Shown one piece after another: positions 1-11,176 of a stretch of DNA of 64,000 bases. Below the pieces are notes generated by a model that was not told the DNA's origin, did no database searches, and saw only the letters and a program-made list of their open reading frames with translations. Within the stretch, counting starts at the first letter, position 1. Each line of letters begins with the position of its first letter. The position numbers were made by a program, and so were the translations under genes. Origin of the DNA: Oegoconia quadripuncta. Its lineage: Eukaryota; Arthropoda; Insecta; Lepidoptera; Autostichidae. The stretch is from the NCBI GenBank assembly GCA_949316235.1, contig OX438742.1, positions 32,866,853 to 32,930,852 of the forward strand, written 5' to 3'.

Positions 1-2
1 CC

Positions 3-1124
3 GTGTTGAGGATGAAATCCAAAAACACGGCTCCGGGACGCGATGGAGTCCCGGGATGCGTCCTGGCCCTGGCACTGGAGGCCCTCGGGGGAAGATTCCG
101 CGGTCTATTGGACGCCTGTCTACGGTCCGGCCGTTTTCCGGTCATCTGGAAAACCGGCCGGCTGGTCCTGATCAGGAAGGACGGGCGTCCCGCGGAATCC
201 CCCTCAGCCTACCGTCCGATCGTGCTACTGGACGAGGTCGACAAGCTCTTCGAGCGCATTATATGCTGTCGCCTCGTCAAGCACCTCCGAGACGTGGGCC
301 CCGACTTGTCCGAACATCAGTTCGGAATCCGAGAGGGGAGGTCGACCGTGGATGCGGTCGGCCGTATCAAGGCCCTCTCGGAAGAGGCGGCCGCCCAGGG
401 CGGGGTGTTACTGGCGGTGTCGCTCGACACCGCAAACGCCTTCAACGCCCTTCCCTGGGCCTGCATTATGGAGGCACTGCGCTATCACAACGTGCCTCCA
501 TACCTGCGCCTCATAGTCGGGGCCTACCTCTCGCAGAGATACATAGAGTATCCGGTCCGGGACGGTAGGCTGGCAAGGTGGGAAACGTCGTGCGGTGTTC
601 CACAGGGTTCGGTCCTGGGCCCTCTCCTGTGGAACGTCGGGTACGACTGGGTGCTGCGGGGCGAGCTCCTTCCCGGAGCAGAGGTCACATGTTATGCGGA
701 CGACAGGCTGGTGACCTCCCGGGGGAGCTCGTACCGAGACGCGGCACACCTCGCCACTGTGTCAGTAGCACAGGTGGTGAGGCATATAAGGATGCTCGGC
801 CTGGAGGTGACCCTCCACAAGTCCGAGGCGCTATGCTTCCACCGCGCCCGGAAGGGGCCACCTCCCGGCGCGAGCATCCAAGTCGGTGGCACTCGGATCG
901 AGGTCAAGCCCGAGATGAGGTATCTCGGACTCGTCCTCGACCCGCGCTGGAGTTTCTCTCTCTATCTAGTATCTATAGTTCAAGGTTTTCTTATTTTGGG
1001 CCTGATTTATTTACTAGCATTCCGCTTGGCGCTCCACCCGCGTGGAATTGTTGCTTTATCACGGTCTCAACCTCCTTCTATTTGGAAGTCGATTAAAAAG
1101 TTGCCTAGATATCCTTATCCGTAG
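3..1124 (+). CDS. R1-clade non-LTR retrotransposon reverse transcriptase, partial, with chimeric 3' end
   Basis: The frame is open at the left edge of the window, so the 5' part (ORF1, endonuclease, start of the RT) lies outside. The visible protein is a reverse transcriptase of the type that copies retrotransposon RNA at a nicked chromosomal target. Fingers motif APGRDGVPG is near residues 10-18. Motif A is VSLDTANAFN with aspartate at about residue 142, motif B is GVPQGSVLGPLLWN, and motif C is YADD at residues 231-234. The thumb text YLGLVLDPRW follows. The GC-rich codons contrast with the AT-rich flank. RT homology stops near base 957, where the DNA turns into a SINE-A tail; the last 55 or so residues are read-through of SINE and other repeat DNA. 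The usual C-terminal zinc knuckle is absent. It is a dead 5'- and 3'-truncated copy, although the RT part has no stop. R1 is the best match by motif style; a related clade is possible. Confidence 0.85.
   Translation: MLRMKSKNTAPGRDGVPGCVLALALEALGGRFRGLLDACLRSGRFPVIWKTGRLVLIRKDGRPAESPSAYRPIVLLDEVDKLFERIICCRLVKHLRDVGPDLSEHQFGIREGRSTVDAVGRIKALSEEAAAQGGVLLAVSLDTANAFNALPWACIMEALRYHNVPPYLRLIVGAYLSQRYIEYPVRDGRLARWETSCGVPQGSVLGPLLWNVGYDWVLRGELLPGAEVTCYADDRLVTSRGSSYRDAAHLATVSVAQVVRHIRMLGLEVTLHKSEALCFHRARKGPPPGASIQVGGTRIEVKPEMRYLGLVLDPRWSFSLYLVSIVQGFLILGLIYLLAFRLALHPRGIVALSRSQPPSIWKSIKKLPRYPYP
958..1020 (+). repeat. SINE-A 3' tail fused to the reverse transcriptase
   Basis: Text close to 'atctagtatccatag' and 'caagctttgcttagtttggg' matches the 3' part of the SINE-A copies at 1737, 17843 and 32649. 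It abuts the reverse transcriptase frame directly, with no tRNA-like head. This is either a 5'-truncated SINE insertion or a template-switch chimera. Confidence 0.6.
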
Positions 1125-1140
1125 CGTGGTTTAGCGTTTT
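1021..1140. repeat. Probable fragment of a common Lepidoptera interspersed repeat
   Basis: The stretch contains 'gctccacccgcgtggaatt' and 'aaaaagttgcctagatatcc', wording that recalls widespread Lepidoptera repeat ends. No second copy was confirmed in this window, so the assignment is weak. Confidence 0.3.
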
Positions 1141-1736
1141 ACCGATTTATTACATATACATATTTATAGCATTTAAAAAGTATCATAACAACGGTAGGTA
1201 TCAATCTAATCTACACACAACATACTTACGAGTACATACACAAAAATAAAAGAAGCATTTAATAACGGTTAATAAAATATAACGTAACCACACTTAGCGG
1301 AACGATTGTTTGTTTTTAAAATTGGGCTGAACGAAAAGAAATGTAGTTTGTTTGGGTGAACATGAAGTTGCTTACTGATTCCTGTTATGTAAAGGATTGA
1401 TGGGTAAACGATTTAAAAAAATATACACAGGAAAGTGTATAAGCGTTGGGCAAACCCGTACTGTATATTACTGACAACTCAAAAGTAGGTTAAGATGTGG
1501 AAGATAAATTACAATAAGCACCTAGATAATTATCGGCGACAAATGCAAATAGACATAGGTTTATCATAAAACAGTATCGCACGTCATTGGGGCTACAAGA
1601 ACGTCTACCAGTTGTCTTTTCAGCACTTGTTAAAATTATTATGCTCAGGTAGGTATGTAATTTGTGTAGAATTGTATGTAAGTTAGTGCAATTGTATGTA
1701 ATTAGTCAGAGGGTATTTATTCTCGACGACATATAA
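1141..1736. other. AT-rich stretch, nothing recognised
   Basis: No coding frame, tRNA, or repeat shared with other parts of the window was seen. Confidence 0.5.
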
Positions 1737-1983
1737 TCGACGACCGATTGGTGTAGTGGATAGTGACCCTGTCGGCGAAACCAACGGTTGCGGGTTCGAA
1801 TCTCGCGAGGGGAAAATGTTTGTATGATGAATACGAACATTTATTCCTGAGTCATGGATGTCTTTAATATATATTTATGTATGTTTATCCGTTATCTAGT
1901 ATCCATAGTACAAGTTTTGCTTAGTTTGGGACTAGATGATTGGTGTAAGTGCTCCAAATATTTATTTATTTATTATTATTATT
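1737..1983 (+). mobile_element. SINE-A, near full length
   Basis: A tRNA-like head ('gaccgattggtgtagtgg' as A box, 'gggttcgaatctcgc' as B box) is followed by a body with 'gaacatttattcctgagtc' and a tail ending in 'tagtttgggactagatg' plus (TTTA)n. Such SINEs are copied by LINE enzymes from an internal RNA polymerase III promoter. Other copies are at 17843-18095, 32649-32901 and 59859-60072. Confidence 0.85.
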
Positions 1984-2032
1984 CTGTGCACATCCATCAC
2001 CTTCGGATTTCTGCCTAACCCAACAAGGCAGC

Positions 2033-2072
2033 AAGGGCTCTCGCGCACTTGAGATTTCACTGTCGATAGACT
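2033..2072 (+). repeat. Fragment of the 7.8 kb foldback element family
   Basis: 'tctcgcgcacttgagatttc' followed by 'actgtcgataga' matches the terminal part of the foldback units at 7830-8092. Confidence 0.5.
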
Positions 2073-2142
2073 TTATTAAACTTTTCAAACATGCATGTGC
2101 TGTGCAATAGTGACAAACATAAATCGATCCCGACAATCAAAC

Positions 2143-2240
2143 GCCATAGCATGACATCGTTTGTCGCGTGTACCCAGTAGATCATATTCGTCATCCTCAT
2201 CAGCCGAAAGTACTGCTGGACAAAGACCAGTAGATATTAG
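2143..2240. repeat. Fragments of two common repeats
   Basis: 'catgacatcgtttgtcgcg' matches the MITE seen at 23935 and 34772. 'actgctggacaaagacc' resembles the H-type repeat at 57283. Both are short. Confidence 0.35.
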
Positions 2241-2393
2241 AAATTTTATAGAACTTTGCATTTTTTGACTTTGACTTTGGTCTCTCGTTGTCCAATAGAT
2301 ACTAAAACGATTATTTTTTTGCTGTTCCCTCAAAGGTTCCCAAAAAGAGAAAAAGGAGTGATTTGATAAATTCTTTTATAAAGTCTCGTTATT

Positions 2394-2690
2394 ACCGTCT
2401 CCATGGCTCAATTTAAACCACATAGTGCTTTCTAATCGGAGGTCTCGGGTTCGATTCCCAGCGGGGTACTTTTACTCGGTTTGGTTGGTGGTATGGCATT
2501 TTAAATGTCCGCCTGGGCCTACGCTACAGCTAGTATGTTTTGCTCTGGTTGTTAGAAATAAGATAGCTAGACCCGCAAAAGGAACGGGAAAGGAACGGGT
2601 TCCGGGTGAGCACGCTTCCACCTTCGGCATCATCTTCACTTAATATCAGGTGTGATTGAGGTTAAGAGCAAACTCGTTGTAAATAAAAAA
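2394..2690 (+). mobile_element. SINE-B, full length
   Basis: A tRNA-like head with B box 'gggttcgattcccagcgg' leads into a body with 'ggcattttaaatgtccgcc', then 'cttccaccttcg' and 'atcaggtgtgattgaggt', ending in an A-rich tail. The other long copy is at 6953-7262; partial copies lie at 12139, 40331, 47354 and 48630. The longest open frame over it (2425-2643) is accidental. Confidence 0.85.
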
Positions 2691-2726
2691 AGTCTAAATC
2701 AAAATATCTAACAGCCTTCGAAACAT

Positions 2727-2845
2727 CTAGTCACGTCGCAGGCAGGAAGTTTACCCGGCACGCGCTAGGTTTCCTCGTTCACAGGATGTTTATTGGCTGT
2801 ACTGCACACCTCAGCGCGAGCGCCAGTGAGAGTTACGAATTCAGT
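2727..2845. repeat. GC-rich block shared with 58945-59060
   Basis: 'ggcaggaagtttacc' followed by a CG-rich stretch and 'cacaggatgttt' recurs in the same order at 58984-59032, and both copies continue to a 'cgaattcag' motif. The block stands out against AT-rich flanks. Identity unknown; it may be part of a larger unrecognised repeat. Confidence 0.5.
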
Positions 2846-3079
2846 ACACGACTTGATTGGAGAGAGTGGTTGTTAATATTACTAACCTAACTTCACATTT
2901 TATTTTTGTACAAAATTTCTACTTACAGAGGTCAGTACCAAGTACCTGTAAGAATCAGTACCAGTGTATTTCAAAGAGCTGGCATGTTCCCTTTTCAAAT
3001 TGTGTGTTATTTATAATGTCATTCAAAATATTTCAAATTATATTGTATGGATACATATTTATATCCATTTACATACAAT

Positions 3080-3162
3080 ACATACTATCCACAATATTAG
3101 CCTAGTTGCTTAGCGTGGAATTACATGGCGCTGAGTGTATGTCAAAAGATATTTATTTGTAC
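3080..3162 (+). repeat. SINE-C 3' tail fragment
   Basis: 'cctagttgcttagcgtgg' and 'catggcgctgagtgtatgt' followed by 'atatttattt' match the SINE-C tail seen complete at 51171-51450. Confidence 0.6.
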
Positions 3163-3487
3163 ACTTAGCCGACTCTTTAGTTAGTTACCTACCTGCGGAA
3201 CCTAATAAAATCGCTAACAATTATAGTCAATTATTTATTTTTCATATACTATTACGTATCATCATCATAACCAGTCACAACCACAAGGCAGCTACTGCTA
3301 AAGATATAGGCCGACCCCATGGTTTCCAGAATGACCATTGTGTTTATTAGGTATTAAAGTAATTGCGGAAGTGTGTTGGTTTTTTTGTTTTTATTTCGAA
3401 TAATCTAGTTTCTTAATTATTTGGTCAAAGATAATTAAAGAGAGAAAGCAGAAAAGCCATTGCAAATTTCTTCCGGAAAAATAAAAT

Positions 3488-3531
3488 ATAAATTCACGCG
3501 GACGGAGCGGCGGGTGAAGGCTAGTATCAGA
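3488..3531 (+). repeat. End of a K-type Lepidoptera repeat
   Basis: 'cacgcggacggagcggcggg' followed by 'ggctagtat' resembles the usual end of the abundant repeat whose core contains 'gatgaaatttgg'. Only the end is present. Confidence 0.4.
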
Positions 3532-3969
3532 TTTTTTCTCAGATATGTCATTAAGTAGACAGAGCTTAGAAATTTCATAACACTGAAATTTATAAAGAGA
3601 TGCCCGTTACGCAAGTGATAAAACTACTCTAAACTGTTCTATTTCGAGGAAACAGGTGTGGGGTATTAACGTTGAAATTGTGTTGCTTTCAGTGATGCGA
3701 AGGTCAATGTTGCATTGCAATGTCTATTTTATCTAGGTTTGGACAGAACCGTAAACAAATGAGTTCAGTTTAGTCGGTATTGGATAAATTGGACTTGTTT
3801 CCACTTTATTTTTTTATTCACCCGATTGCACCAGGAGTGTAACGTTTTCAGTTGTATGCATGCCCACTGTCCGTTTCTTTGACGCCCTCTGTAGCCTTTA
3901 CATCTTGATGGATTTTAACAAAATATGATGCGATGCGATTTTTTTCAACCGATCCAACCAATTTGCCAC

Positions 3970-4056
3970 ATTGGTGTGACTATGGTTCATTTCATTTATT
4001 CGTAGTCACACTGGTGTGACTACCGTTCATTTTACCCGACACATAGTCACACCAAT
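3970..4056. repeat. Tandem duplication forming nested palindromes
   Basis: A unit of about 41 bases starting 'tggtgtgacta' occurs twice (from 3972 and 4013). The centre, 4002-4023, is a palindrome with 10-base arms 'gtagtcacac' and 'gtgtgactac'. The outer arms 3970-3984 and 4042-4056 are also inverse complements of each other. Confidence 0.8.
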
Positions 4057-4589
4057 ACACCCTGGACCAAATTCAATTTGAATTTCTTATTTGGGTTGAT
4101 ACTTCTTTTCTTATTTCCCCTGTTGCGTTACTTCTTTAATTTTTTATACTTTTAATGAAGTTAGTAAACTATTACCTACCTAGTATTTGCTGACATACCC
4201 ATTGTTTAGGATATCAAATCAAATAAAAGTTCCGGATGAGACGAGTATTTCGTAAGTATTCAACAAATGTAAACACTGTTGAATAATTTCAAATTAAATA
4301 CTAACCTTGTGCCGTAGGACGGGATGAAACATAATTTAATTTATAAATCTGGGTAGTACCATAAATACAAAATTTAATCTATTTATCCGAGTACGAATAA
4401 TAATATTTTTTGGGAGATATACATGCGATGTACGTATGTTTTAATACTTAATAAGTCAACTCTAGATTTTAGAGCTTGTCTTTCAGATTGGGTTAATTTG
4501 AGCCAAACGGGTCTTTTTTATTTTTATTGTTTCCCAATTTTTGTCTCCGTTGTGGATAAATATGTACTTCAACAATCTTTTATTTATTT

Positions 4590-4850
4590 TTGGGAAGTTA
4601 ATAAATAAATAATAAATAAATATCCTTAGACATACACACAGCGCCATCTAGTTCCACAGTAAGCAACTATAGGCTTGTGTTGTGGATACCAGATGGTTGA
4701 TATACTACATAAATACATTTTTTTGTAAATAAATACTTATTTTGAATGAAAACATCCACAACTCGGGTACACATGTCCGTATTCATCACACAAACATATG
4801 TGGGATTCGAACCCGCAACCTTTTGGTATAGTGGCTGACCACTTTGCTTA
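4590..4850 (-). mobile_element. SINE-C, diverged head
   Basis: Read on the minus strand it has a tRNA-like head with B box 'gcgggttcgaatccc', body 'acggacatgtgtacccgag', the tail 'gcctatagttgcttactg' and a (TTTA)n end. The first part of the head is degraded compared with 18528-18802. Confidence 0.8.
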
Positions 4851-5538
4851 GCAACTTGGTGTTGTGCTTTTGGTTTGTGTAGTGGTGTAATAAGTTATTT
4901 TTCAATCTCTGTGAACACAAAAGAATATTACTCCAAAAGCTAGAGTTAGCCTCTGAAAGATTTTATGTCAGATTCATCAGGCTCCATCTCAATTTTCGAG
5001 CTAGCTGTGCACCATAGCTCGAAAAGGGCTTCTTTTACTCATTTCTTCAGCAAATAGAATACTAATATATTTATCACAACAGATTTCACTAAAATCACTT
5101 CTCCTTAACGACCTAAATACAGAAACATCATTTTATTACGAGATGATATTTATGCTATTTTGTTTACATTTCAGATATTGAATTTATTTTCCATGGATGG
5201 TTTTATGTAAATCCGTTGAAACGGTTGTGATCCGTTGTTATCTCGTAGTATAATGAGCATAGTATAGGCAACAACAATTTGCAGGCCAGAAATCGAATAA
5301 AGTTAGGTGTGAAAACGGATCTAATCGAAGGCAAAAATATCAAATTCTTGAGGACAACAAAATGAGAGTGCATATCTCCACGTATAACATAAAATATACA
5401 TGGTAGGTACATACAGGATAACTTTGCAAGTGCTTTTATAATGTAGCTTTTAGAATACATACATAGTACACCCGACATCCAAGAACTCGTTATTTATATT
5501 TAATTACCGTGTTAGAATAGCATTAATCCATCTTCCCG

Positions 5539-5864
5539 TCATCATCAGCCCCCTAAACGTCCCCCGCTGCAGGGATATAGGCCTTCCCTCGTATATGAGG
5601 GAGTATGGGCCATATTCCAACCACGCTGGCCCAATGCGGGTTGTGGACTTCACATGCTTTAAATTTTTATTTGTCAGGCATGCAGGTTTGGTGGTTTTCT
5701 CACGATGTTTTTCTTCATCGTTGAAGAGCAGTCGAATAAATGCACATAAGTAATTAAATTAAATTAAATTTAAAAAGTCATTGGTACATGCCCTGCCTGG
5801 GAATCGAACCCAGACCTCCTAAATTGGGAGACTGCGTCCTAACCGCTGAACCACCGATGCTCTT
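5539..5864 (-). mobile_element. SINE-D, near full length
   Basis: On the minus strand the head contains 'ggtggttcagcggttagg' and B box 'gggttcgattcccaggc'. The body has 'catgtaccaatgac' and 'gcatgtgaagtcc', and the 3' part carries 'cccgcattgggccagcg' and 'tatatgagggaagg', ending with 'gggctgatgatga'. Relatives are at 9815, 56204, 59191 and 61239. Confidence 0.85.
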
Positions 5865-5929
5865 CTCGTAGGTGTCGTAAAATGCGACTATGGAACTTTC
5901 CACCAAAAAAACATCTATAGATGGTAGTA

Positions 5930-6320
5930 CTTAATTACTTACATAGTAAATTGTGCATAACAGACTGTAGGTACTTGTACAGTTGACATCACATCGGACG
6001 CAACGTCCAAAGGTCTAACTTTATAGGCTCCACTTATACGCTTAAAATATAAACATTTTTATTATTATTATTATATAAGGTGGAGTGCCGTACGGTTTCA
6101 GCACGTAAAAAGAATAGAGAAAATCTATCTCTTCCCGTGGGTGTCGTAAAGAACATCTATAGACTTGCCCGTTTCAACGGCGATGGGCTCATCCCCTGTC
6201 ACGTGACCATTTCTGTATATTTCGGAAAGAGAACCGTGGACGTTAAACTACGCATAACTCTTATGTTTGGGATATCCCTGACCACTCCTTTGGGATAAAC
6301 GTCATGATATTTTGTATAGT
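5930..6320 (-). repeat. E/G interspersed repeat, long copy
   Basis: The segment 'acagttgacatcacatcgg' (G part), then 'tcttcccgtgggtgtcgta', 'caacggcgatgggctcatcc' and 'tgtttgggatatccctga' (E part), appears in inverse order and orientation at 35897-36715. Fragments are at 38935, 48478 and 58231. No tRNA-like head was seen, and the class of element is unknown. Confidence 0.7.
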
Positions 6321-6673
6321 TATTGATGTTGGTTAATGAACAGCGACTCTTATTTGCTCGTGAATTATGTCGGCAAATTCTAAACGAAGAATAACCGACG
6401 ACGACGTTTGATTTTTACTTATTAATATTGATTAGACAAATGAACAACCCCATGGTACAATGGCTAACTGAATGATGGACACAATTGTCAGTACATCCGC
6501 TGCACAAATGATTAATAAATGATAGAAGCTTATTGGACATCCACGATAATATAGGAGTACTAACAGAGCCACTAGGTTTTAGGTTTCAAGCTACTCATCA
6601 AGAACTAGATATTAGCATTATCTTGCATCTGAATTGAATATCGAGGTGTTTGTGGATTTGAATAATTATTAGT

Positions 6674-6905
6674 ATACAGGGTGAATTTGAATTCGCCTTG
6701 ATTATGAACAACTTTCCCCAAGGAACCGTATTGGAATTCGATAAAAAAAATTTGATTGCCCATACAAAGTAAACCATGAAACCACCTTTAGTATGGAAGT
6801 CCAACAATTTTCGGCTGAATTTCGAATCAGTTAATCGAACTAAATCAATAATCATGAGAGCCAAATCGTTCAGTCTGTTCTCACTCGTTGTCTCCTTAGA
6901 TTTCA
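6674..6905. repeat. Probable repeat beginning 'tacagggtg'
   Basis: A 'tacagggtgaatttgaattc' start resembles termini of Lepidoptera DNA elements. The 102-residue minus-strand frame across 6598-6906 shows no domain. No other copy was confirmed here. Confidence 0.3.
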
Positions 6906-6952
6906 AAAAGTCAGTGGATTTGTGAAATAAGTGTATTAATATTTTAAGGAAT

Positions 6953-7262
6953 AACCGCCTCCGTGGCTCAATGTAAACAACATTGGGTTTACGATTCGGA
7001 GGTCGCGGGTTCGATCCCCAGCTAGGTACATGTTTTAAGTACTCGGTTTCATTGGTGGTAGGGCATTTTAAATGTCCGCCTGCCTAGCTACCACCATGTT
7101 ATCTAATCTAATAAAAAAACATTGTTGTGTTCCGGTTGTCAGAGATAAGATAGCCAGTCCCCCAAATGTGTTGGGGTTTCCGGGTCAGTATGCTTCCACC
7201 TTCGACCTCATCTTAACTTAACATTAGGTGTGATTGAGGTCAAGTAAGAACCCGTCGTACTG
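6953..7262 (+). mobile_element. SINE-B, full length
   Basis: Head 'cgcctccgtggctcaatgt' with B box 'gggttcgatccccagc', body 'ggcattttaaatgtccgcc', then 'gataagatagccagtccccc' and a 3' part ending 'tgattgaggtcaag'. It is the best-preserved SINE-B copy in the window. Confidence 0.85.
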
Positions 7263-7804
7263 CGGTAGGTACATAGTTTTGCGTATATACCTACCTATTT
7301 AATGCAATACAAACATTGGCATAATTTATACGCCAGCAATCGTGTATGGCAATTAAGTGAAATCCCTTTATCTGGGTTCCACTTTAGTCCCCTTGGTTGG
7401 TCCGCCACATTAGTGTAAACTCGTGTAAGAAGACTTTGTGGTGTACCTCAGTATACAATTATTGTGTGTATACTGCATGCGCCTGCGCTGTTTGTTTATC
7501 TATCGCGATCTTCGCGCTCAGGCGTGCGAGGTATCTAATTAGCTAGGTACAAAGAATGTGAACAGAATTACGTGGCCTTATCAGACTAGAAAATGTAGTT
7601 AGTTAAGAAAAACTAGTTGATTATACAGATGCGGTTAAAACCAAATATATAGTTTGCGGAAATGAAGCATTAAAACACAGCTATACTTAAACATAAGACT
7701 GAATAAGGTAATGGATGTGTTTAGAAGGCTTAGGGAGACGTGTTCTATTTTTCGCGCCTATTTAAGAATTTAATTGTATGTTGGTACTTCGGATAAAGAA
7801 TTAG

Positions 7805-8100
7805 GCTCGCGAGGTAATGCGACCAGGAGCCTGATTCTCACATACTCGAGATTTCAATGTCGAACGACATCAATAGGTTTGTCACTTTTACACACGTATA
7901 TAAGTGTGAAAGAGATAGACATGCCAATGTCTATCGATAGACAAATGTCGAGTGTGCGAGAATAGGGGTCCAGAATCCAGATTTTCACTGTCGAGTGACA
8001 TTAGCATGTCTATCTCTTTATCACACTTACTACGTGCAAAACTCACGAACCTATTGATGTCTATCGACAGTGAAATGTCGAGTGCGTGAGAATCTAGGTC
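7805..8100. mobile_element. Foldback element of two palindromic units
   Basis: Two adjacent units (about 7836-7963 and 7982-8092) are each bounded by 'attctcac'-like ends and inverse 'gtgagaat'-like ends, with inverted internal words such as 'agagatagacatg' and 'catgtctatctct'. There is no coding capacity beyond a chance frame. Termini were judged by eye. A non-autonomous DNA transposon duplicated in place is the likeliest explanation. Confidence 0.6.
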
Positions 8101-9700
8101 CTGACTTTTCAGTACTATTACACTAATCAGGAATGATGGAATCTATTTTTATTTATTCCTCACTGTTCTACCTACCTAAATAAATGTCTAACCTTATTGT
8201 ATGAGTGCTTACTTCGTTTTAAATTCGAACAAAGTGATTGATTACCCACGAATGAATATTGTTGCTCACTGCATGGAGTCCGTTGATGCCACATACAGAT
8301 ATCAAAATAATATTAGCTGCATAGAGTCAAATATAACTTAGCCTTTCATAAAAATGAACCTTAATTACGTCTAAGATATTGTTTTTAGAGGCTGAAATAG
8401 GTTTTACCAGCCTGACAGCTAATATAATTGTTATGCTGACTGTATGTAACTTAATTCATTTCCTATTGCGGAAGTAAAGAAATAGTTACCTTATGTGTCT
8501 CGGAATATCTGTCTGGTAAAAGTACATTCACAAGTGTTTGTTTGTATTTTACATTTATTCTATTTTAATATATTCAGGCTCAAAAGGCACATAACAAGCT
8601 TTCACAGCTCAATAGGCTGATACTGGTAATTAAAACAGCACTCGAGAGTAATAAATCTATACAGATGATATCAATGCCTGGTTTTATTTGCGCGTGCGAT
8701 ACACTGCCGATGAGATAGTACGTAACAGCTCAATTTATTGAGGCAATAATTACAGGCTATTGTGTGTAAGTATAGATGCATTGCACTATAGAGAATAGAT
8801 TATAAGCTAATTTATAAACCTGGTAATATAGGAATGAGATAATTATTTCTCGAAATACGACAGAAAAGGTTCTCCGAGTAGGGACTAATTTACAAAATTT
8901 TGAAACAAATACATATAACTACTCACGCAAATGGTAGGTACTGGTTACAAAATTAAAGCTAAACATGCATCAAAGCGGACAGTGTGTAGCTGAATCAAAG
9001 GAATGCTAGTAACAATAGAAATGGTTAAGTAGTAAAATTTACCATCAAACGGTAGCCGTAATTCTATCAATCTAGTTTTATTTCTCCCTGCAAGTTACTA
9101 TAAAAGTAAACATTTACAAGCAACACGAAATATTTACCACTACAAAACTAATACGGTAGGTAAGTTTTCTTATAGTTGTACATAATATATCTAACACTGT
9201 AAGAAGAGGTAGCTGAACGGAAATACGAGTACCTATCTACTTACATGTGTCTTCAGTGTTACATAAGGGGCATATAAAACAAATTAACACAGTCTAGCCT
9301 CTTAGCTAATAAAAATAAAGTTCGTCTAGAAAATACTCGTTAATAAACGCTAATTGGAAGGAACAACGTTTCCACATTCTTTCAAAACTCTTTTCTAATT
9401 GATGGTACGTTGCACTTTGTAACGGTGAATCTAATGGTAATATTGTCATTGTCATTAGTGTCTATTCGTTGGAGGTACTAGAGTCTCAGATCATTTCAGA
9501 ATTAAATCGATATCAAAACCATAAATGTTGTCTTAGTGGAATACTAAAATTTATTCAAGAACTTACAAAAACTTCGTCTTCGTTAAACGATGCCCCTTTT
9601 GAAAGCTCTCCATTATTGACAGTTTCATTATTGTCAATTTTCTTGGTGGAATGGATTTATTAAATAATTTACCTCCAACTCAATTTGCAACTACAGTTTG
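8101..9700. other. AT-rich stretch, nothing recognised
   Basis: No protein motif or repeat with another copy in the window was seen. The 64-residue frame at 9469-9663 has no ATG start and no recognisable domain. Confidence 0.45.
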
Positions 9701-9814
9701 ATGAATGTTCGCAGGTTAGCGCCATCTATTCACGCAAATGGGTACTATTGGAACTCCAAAACTGTAGATAGTTGTATGTATGTGCGCGTATGTGGCTCAA
9801 TTGACCAGATAAGA

Positions 9815-9900
9815 CTCATCTTAGTGGCTCAGCGGTTAAGACGCGGTCTCCCAATTTGGGAGGTCCGAGTTCGATTCCCAGGTAGGCCATGTACCAATAA
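9815..9900 (+). repeat. SINE-D head
   Basis: 'cttagtggctcagcggttaa' plus B box 'gagttcgattcccaggtagg' and 'catgtaccaat'. The body is missing: a MITE-T copy begins just after it. Confidence 0.8.
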
Positions 9901-9904
9901 AATA

Positions 9905-10205
9905 GCTTTTTTATTTTTCAAAACCATCATCGACCCACGCTCCTGCCGGAGATTTTATGCAACTGGCGGGATTGTTTGGGTTCCTATCATGTGAATTTTA
10001 ATTGGAACTCATATTTTGTCTAAGTTTTTTAAATTTATTTAATTCAATGATGTAGTTATGTGCAATAGGCTACAGATGCTACAACGTTTTATTATATTTT
10101 ATGGATTTGAAGGAAAAAAAATAACTACCTATGCCAATACCTTCTACTTTACTTACCTAATAATGCCCTATTTTTTTCCTTACGGTAAGAAAACTCATCC
10201 AGTAT
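9905..10205 (+). mobile_element. MITE-T, copy lacking its left end
   Basis: Matches 24631-24925 from 'caaaaccatcatcg' through 'actacctatgccaatacctt' to the right terminus 'aaaactcatccag'. The left terminal inverted repeat is absent, where the element meets the SINE-D head. Confidence 0.7.
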
Positions 10206-10345
10206 AAGTAAATAAATATCCTTGAATCTACACACACACAAAAACAAAGCTCAATTTTGTTCCATACAACTAAGCTTGTATTATGAATGCCAGATCGTTG
10301 ATATAACTACACAAATAGATTTTTTTTGTAAATAAATACATATCC
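10206..10345 (-). repeat. SINE-C 3' part
   Basis: 'taaataaatatcctt' followed by diverged 'ttccatacaactaagcttg' and 'tttttttgtaaataaatac' matches the 3' half of SINE-C on the minus strand. The head is absent. Confidence 0.6.
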
Positions 10346-11176
10346 CATCGATGTACGTGATAGTCAATTGTTACCTTTCTTCAAATCTCCCCACATCAAT
10401 CTAAGATGATGGTATTGCAACTGCCGCGGCTTCATTATCCACAATCATTCATCTGCCTGCTCTTAGCCCTCGTCATGTGATGCGGGGACCTTTTCTTCTT
10501 GCATAGTCTCAAATGTTATCATCATCTCATTTCTTACATTTTTAACAACCATATTTCTTTCACAGGGCGGCAGCGTAATAAAGCTCAAGAGTTACTATAT
10601 CTTACTTTACGCTTACGACTTAAAATGTTTACATCAAAATTTAAATTCAATAACATTAATATTATAAAGATGAAAAGTTATGCCTCTGTATATTTGTATG
10701 AGTTACGATGGATTAAAGTTAATTTTAATACATTTTCTATACCTAATATTATTCACAACAACAATAAAATACTATTGATCGCTTCATAAAGAAAACTAAC
10801 CAAACGTAAATGATAATGATACTGTAATGCGTAGTAAAATAATGTAGATAAATTGCTGTCATCATGGCTCAGTACAAGAGATGGTCAATTGAATAACGAT
10901 TTTAATGTGCATGCGGCGGGCAGGGGTCTGAAATGGTACCTAATAGTGCAGGCAATGATATCTCGGGTTTTATCGATACTTTTATGACTTTTAAACCAAA
11001 CTCAATCTCACCTTGATAAATAGGAACTACAGAGAAACTACTTGTATTTTTGATCTGTGAAAGCGATTTGAAGTTAATCAGAGATAGCGGATTTAGAGAA
11101 CAGTCATTCGCACTGGATGTGAATACCCCATAGTTTTAGCTTTCTGGAAGACCGACATACCTACTCGTAAGCGGCG

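Noticed and set aside
56..568. 170-codon plus-strand frame over the reverse transcriptase
   Set aside because: It lies in another frame of the same GC-rich coding region and has no domain; it is a shadow of the RT frame.
3970..4056. CRISPR-like repeat-spacer arrangement
   Set aside because: Only two units, nested palindromes, and an insect genome context; not an array.
6598..6906. 102-codon minus-strand frame
   Set aside because: Overlaps a 'tacagggtg' repeat and has no recognisable motif.
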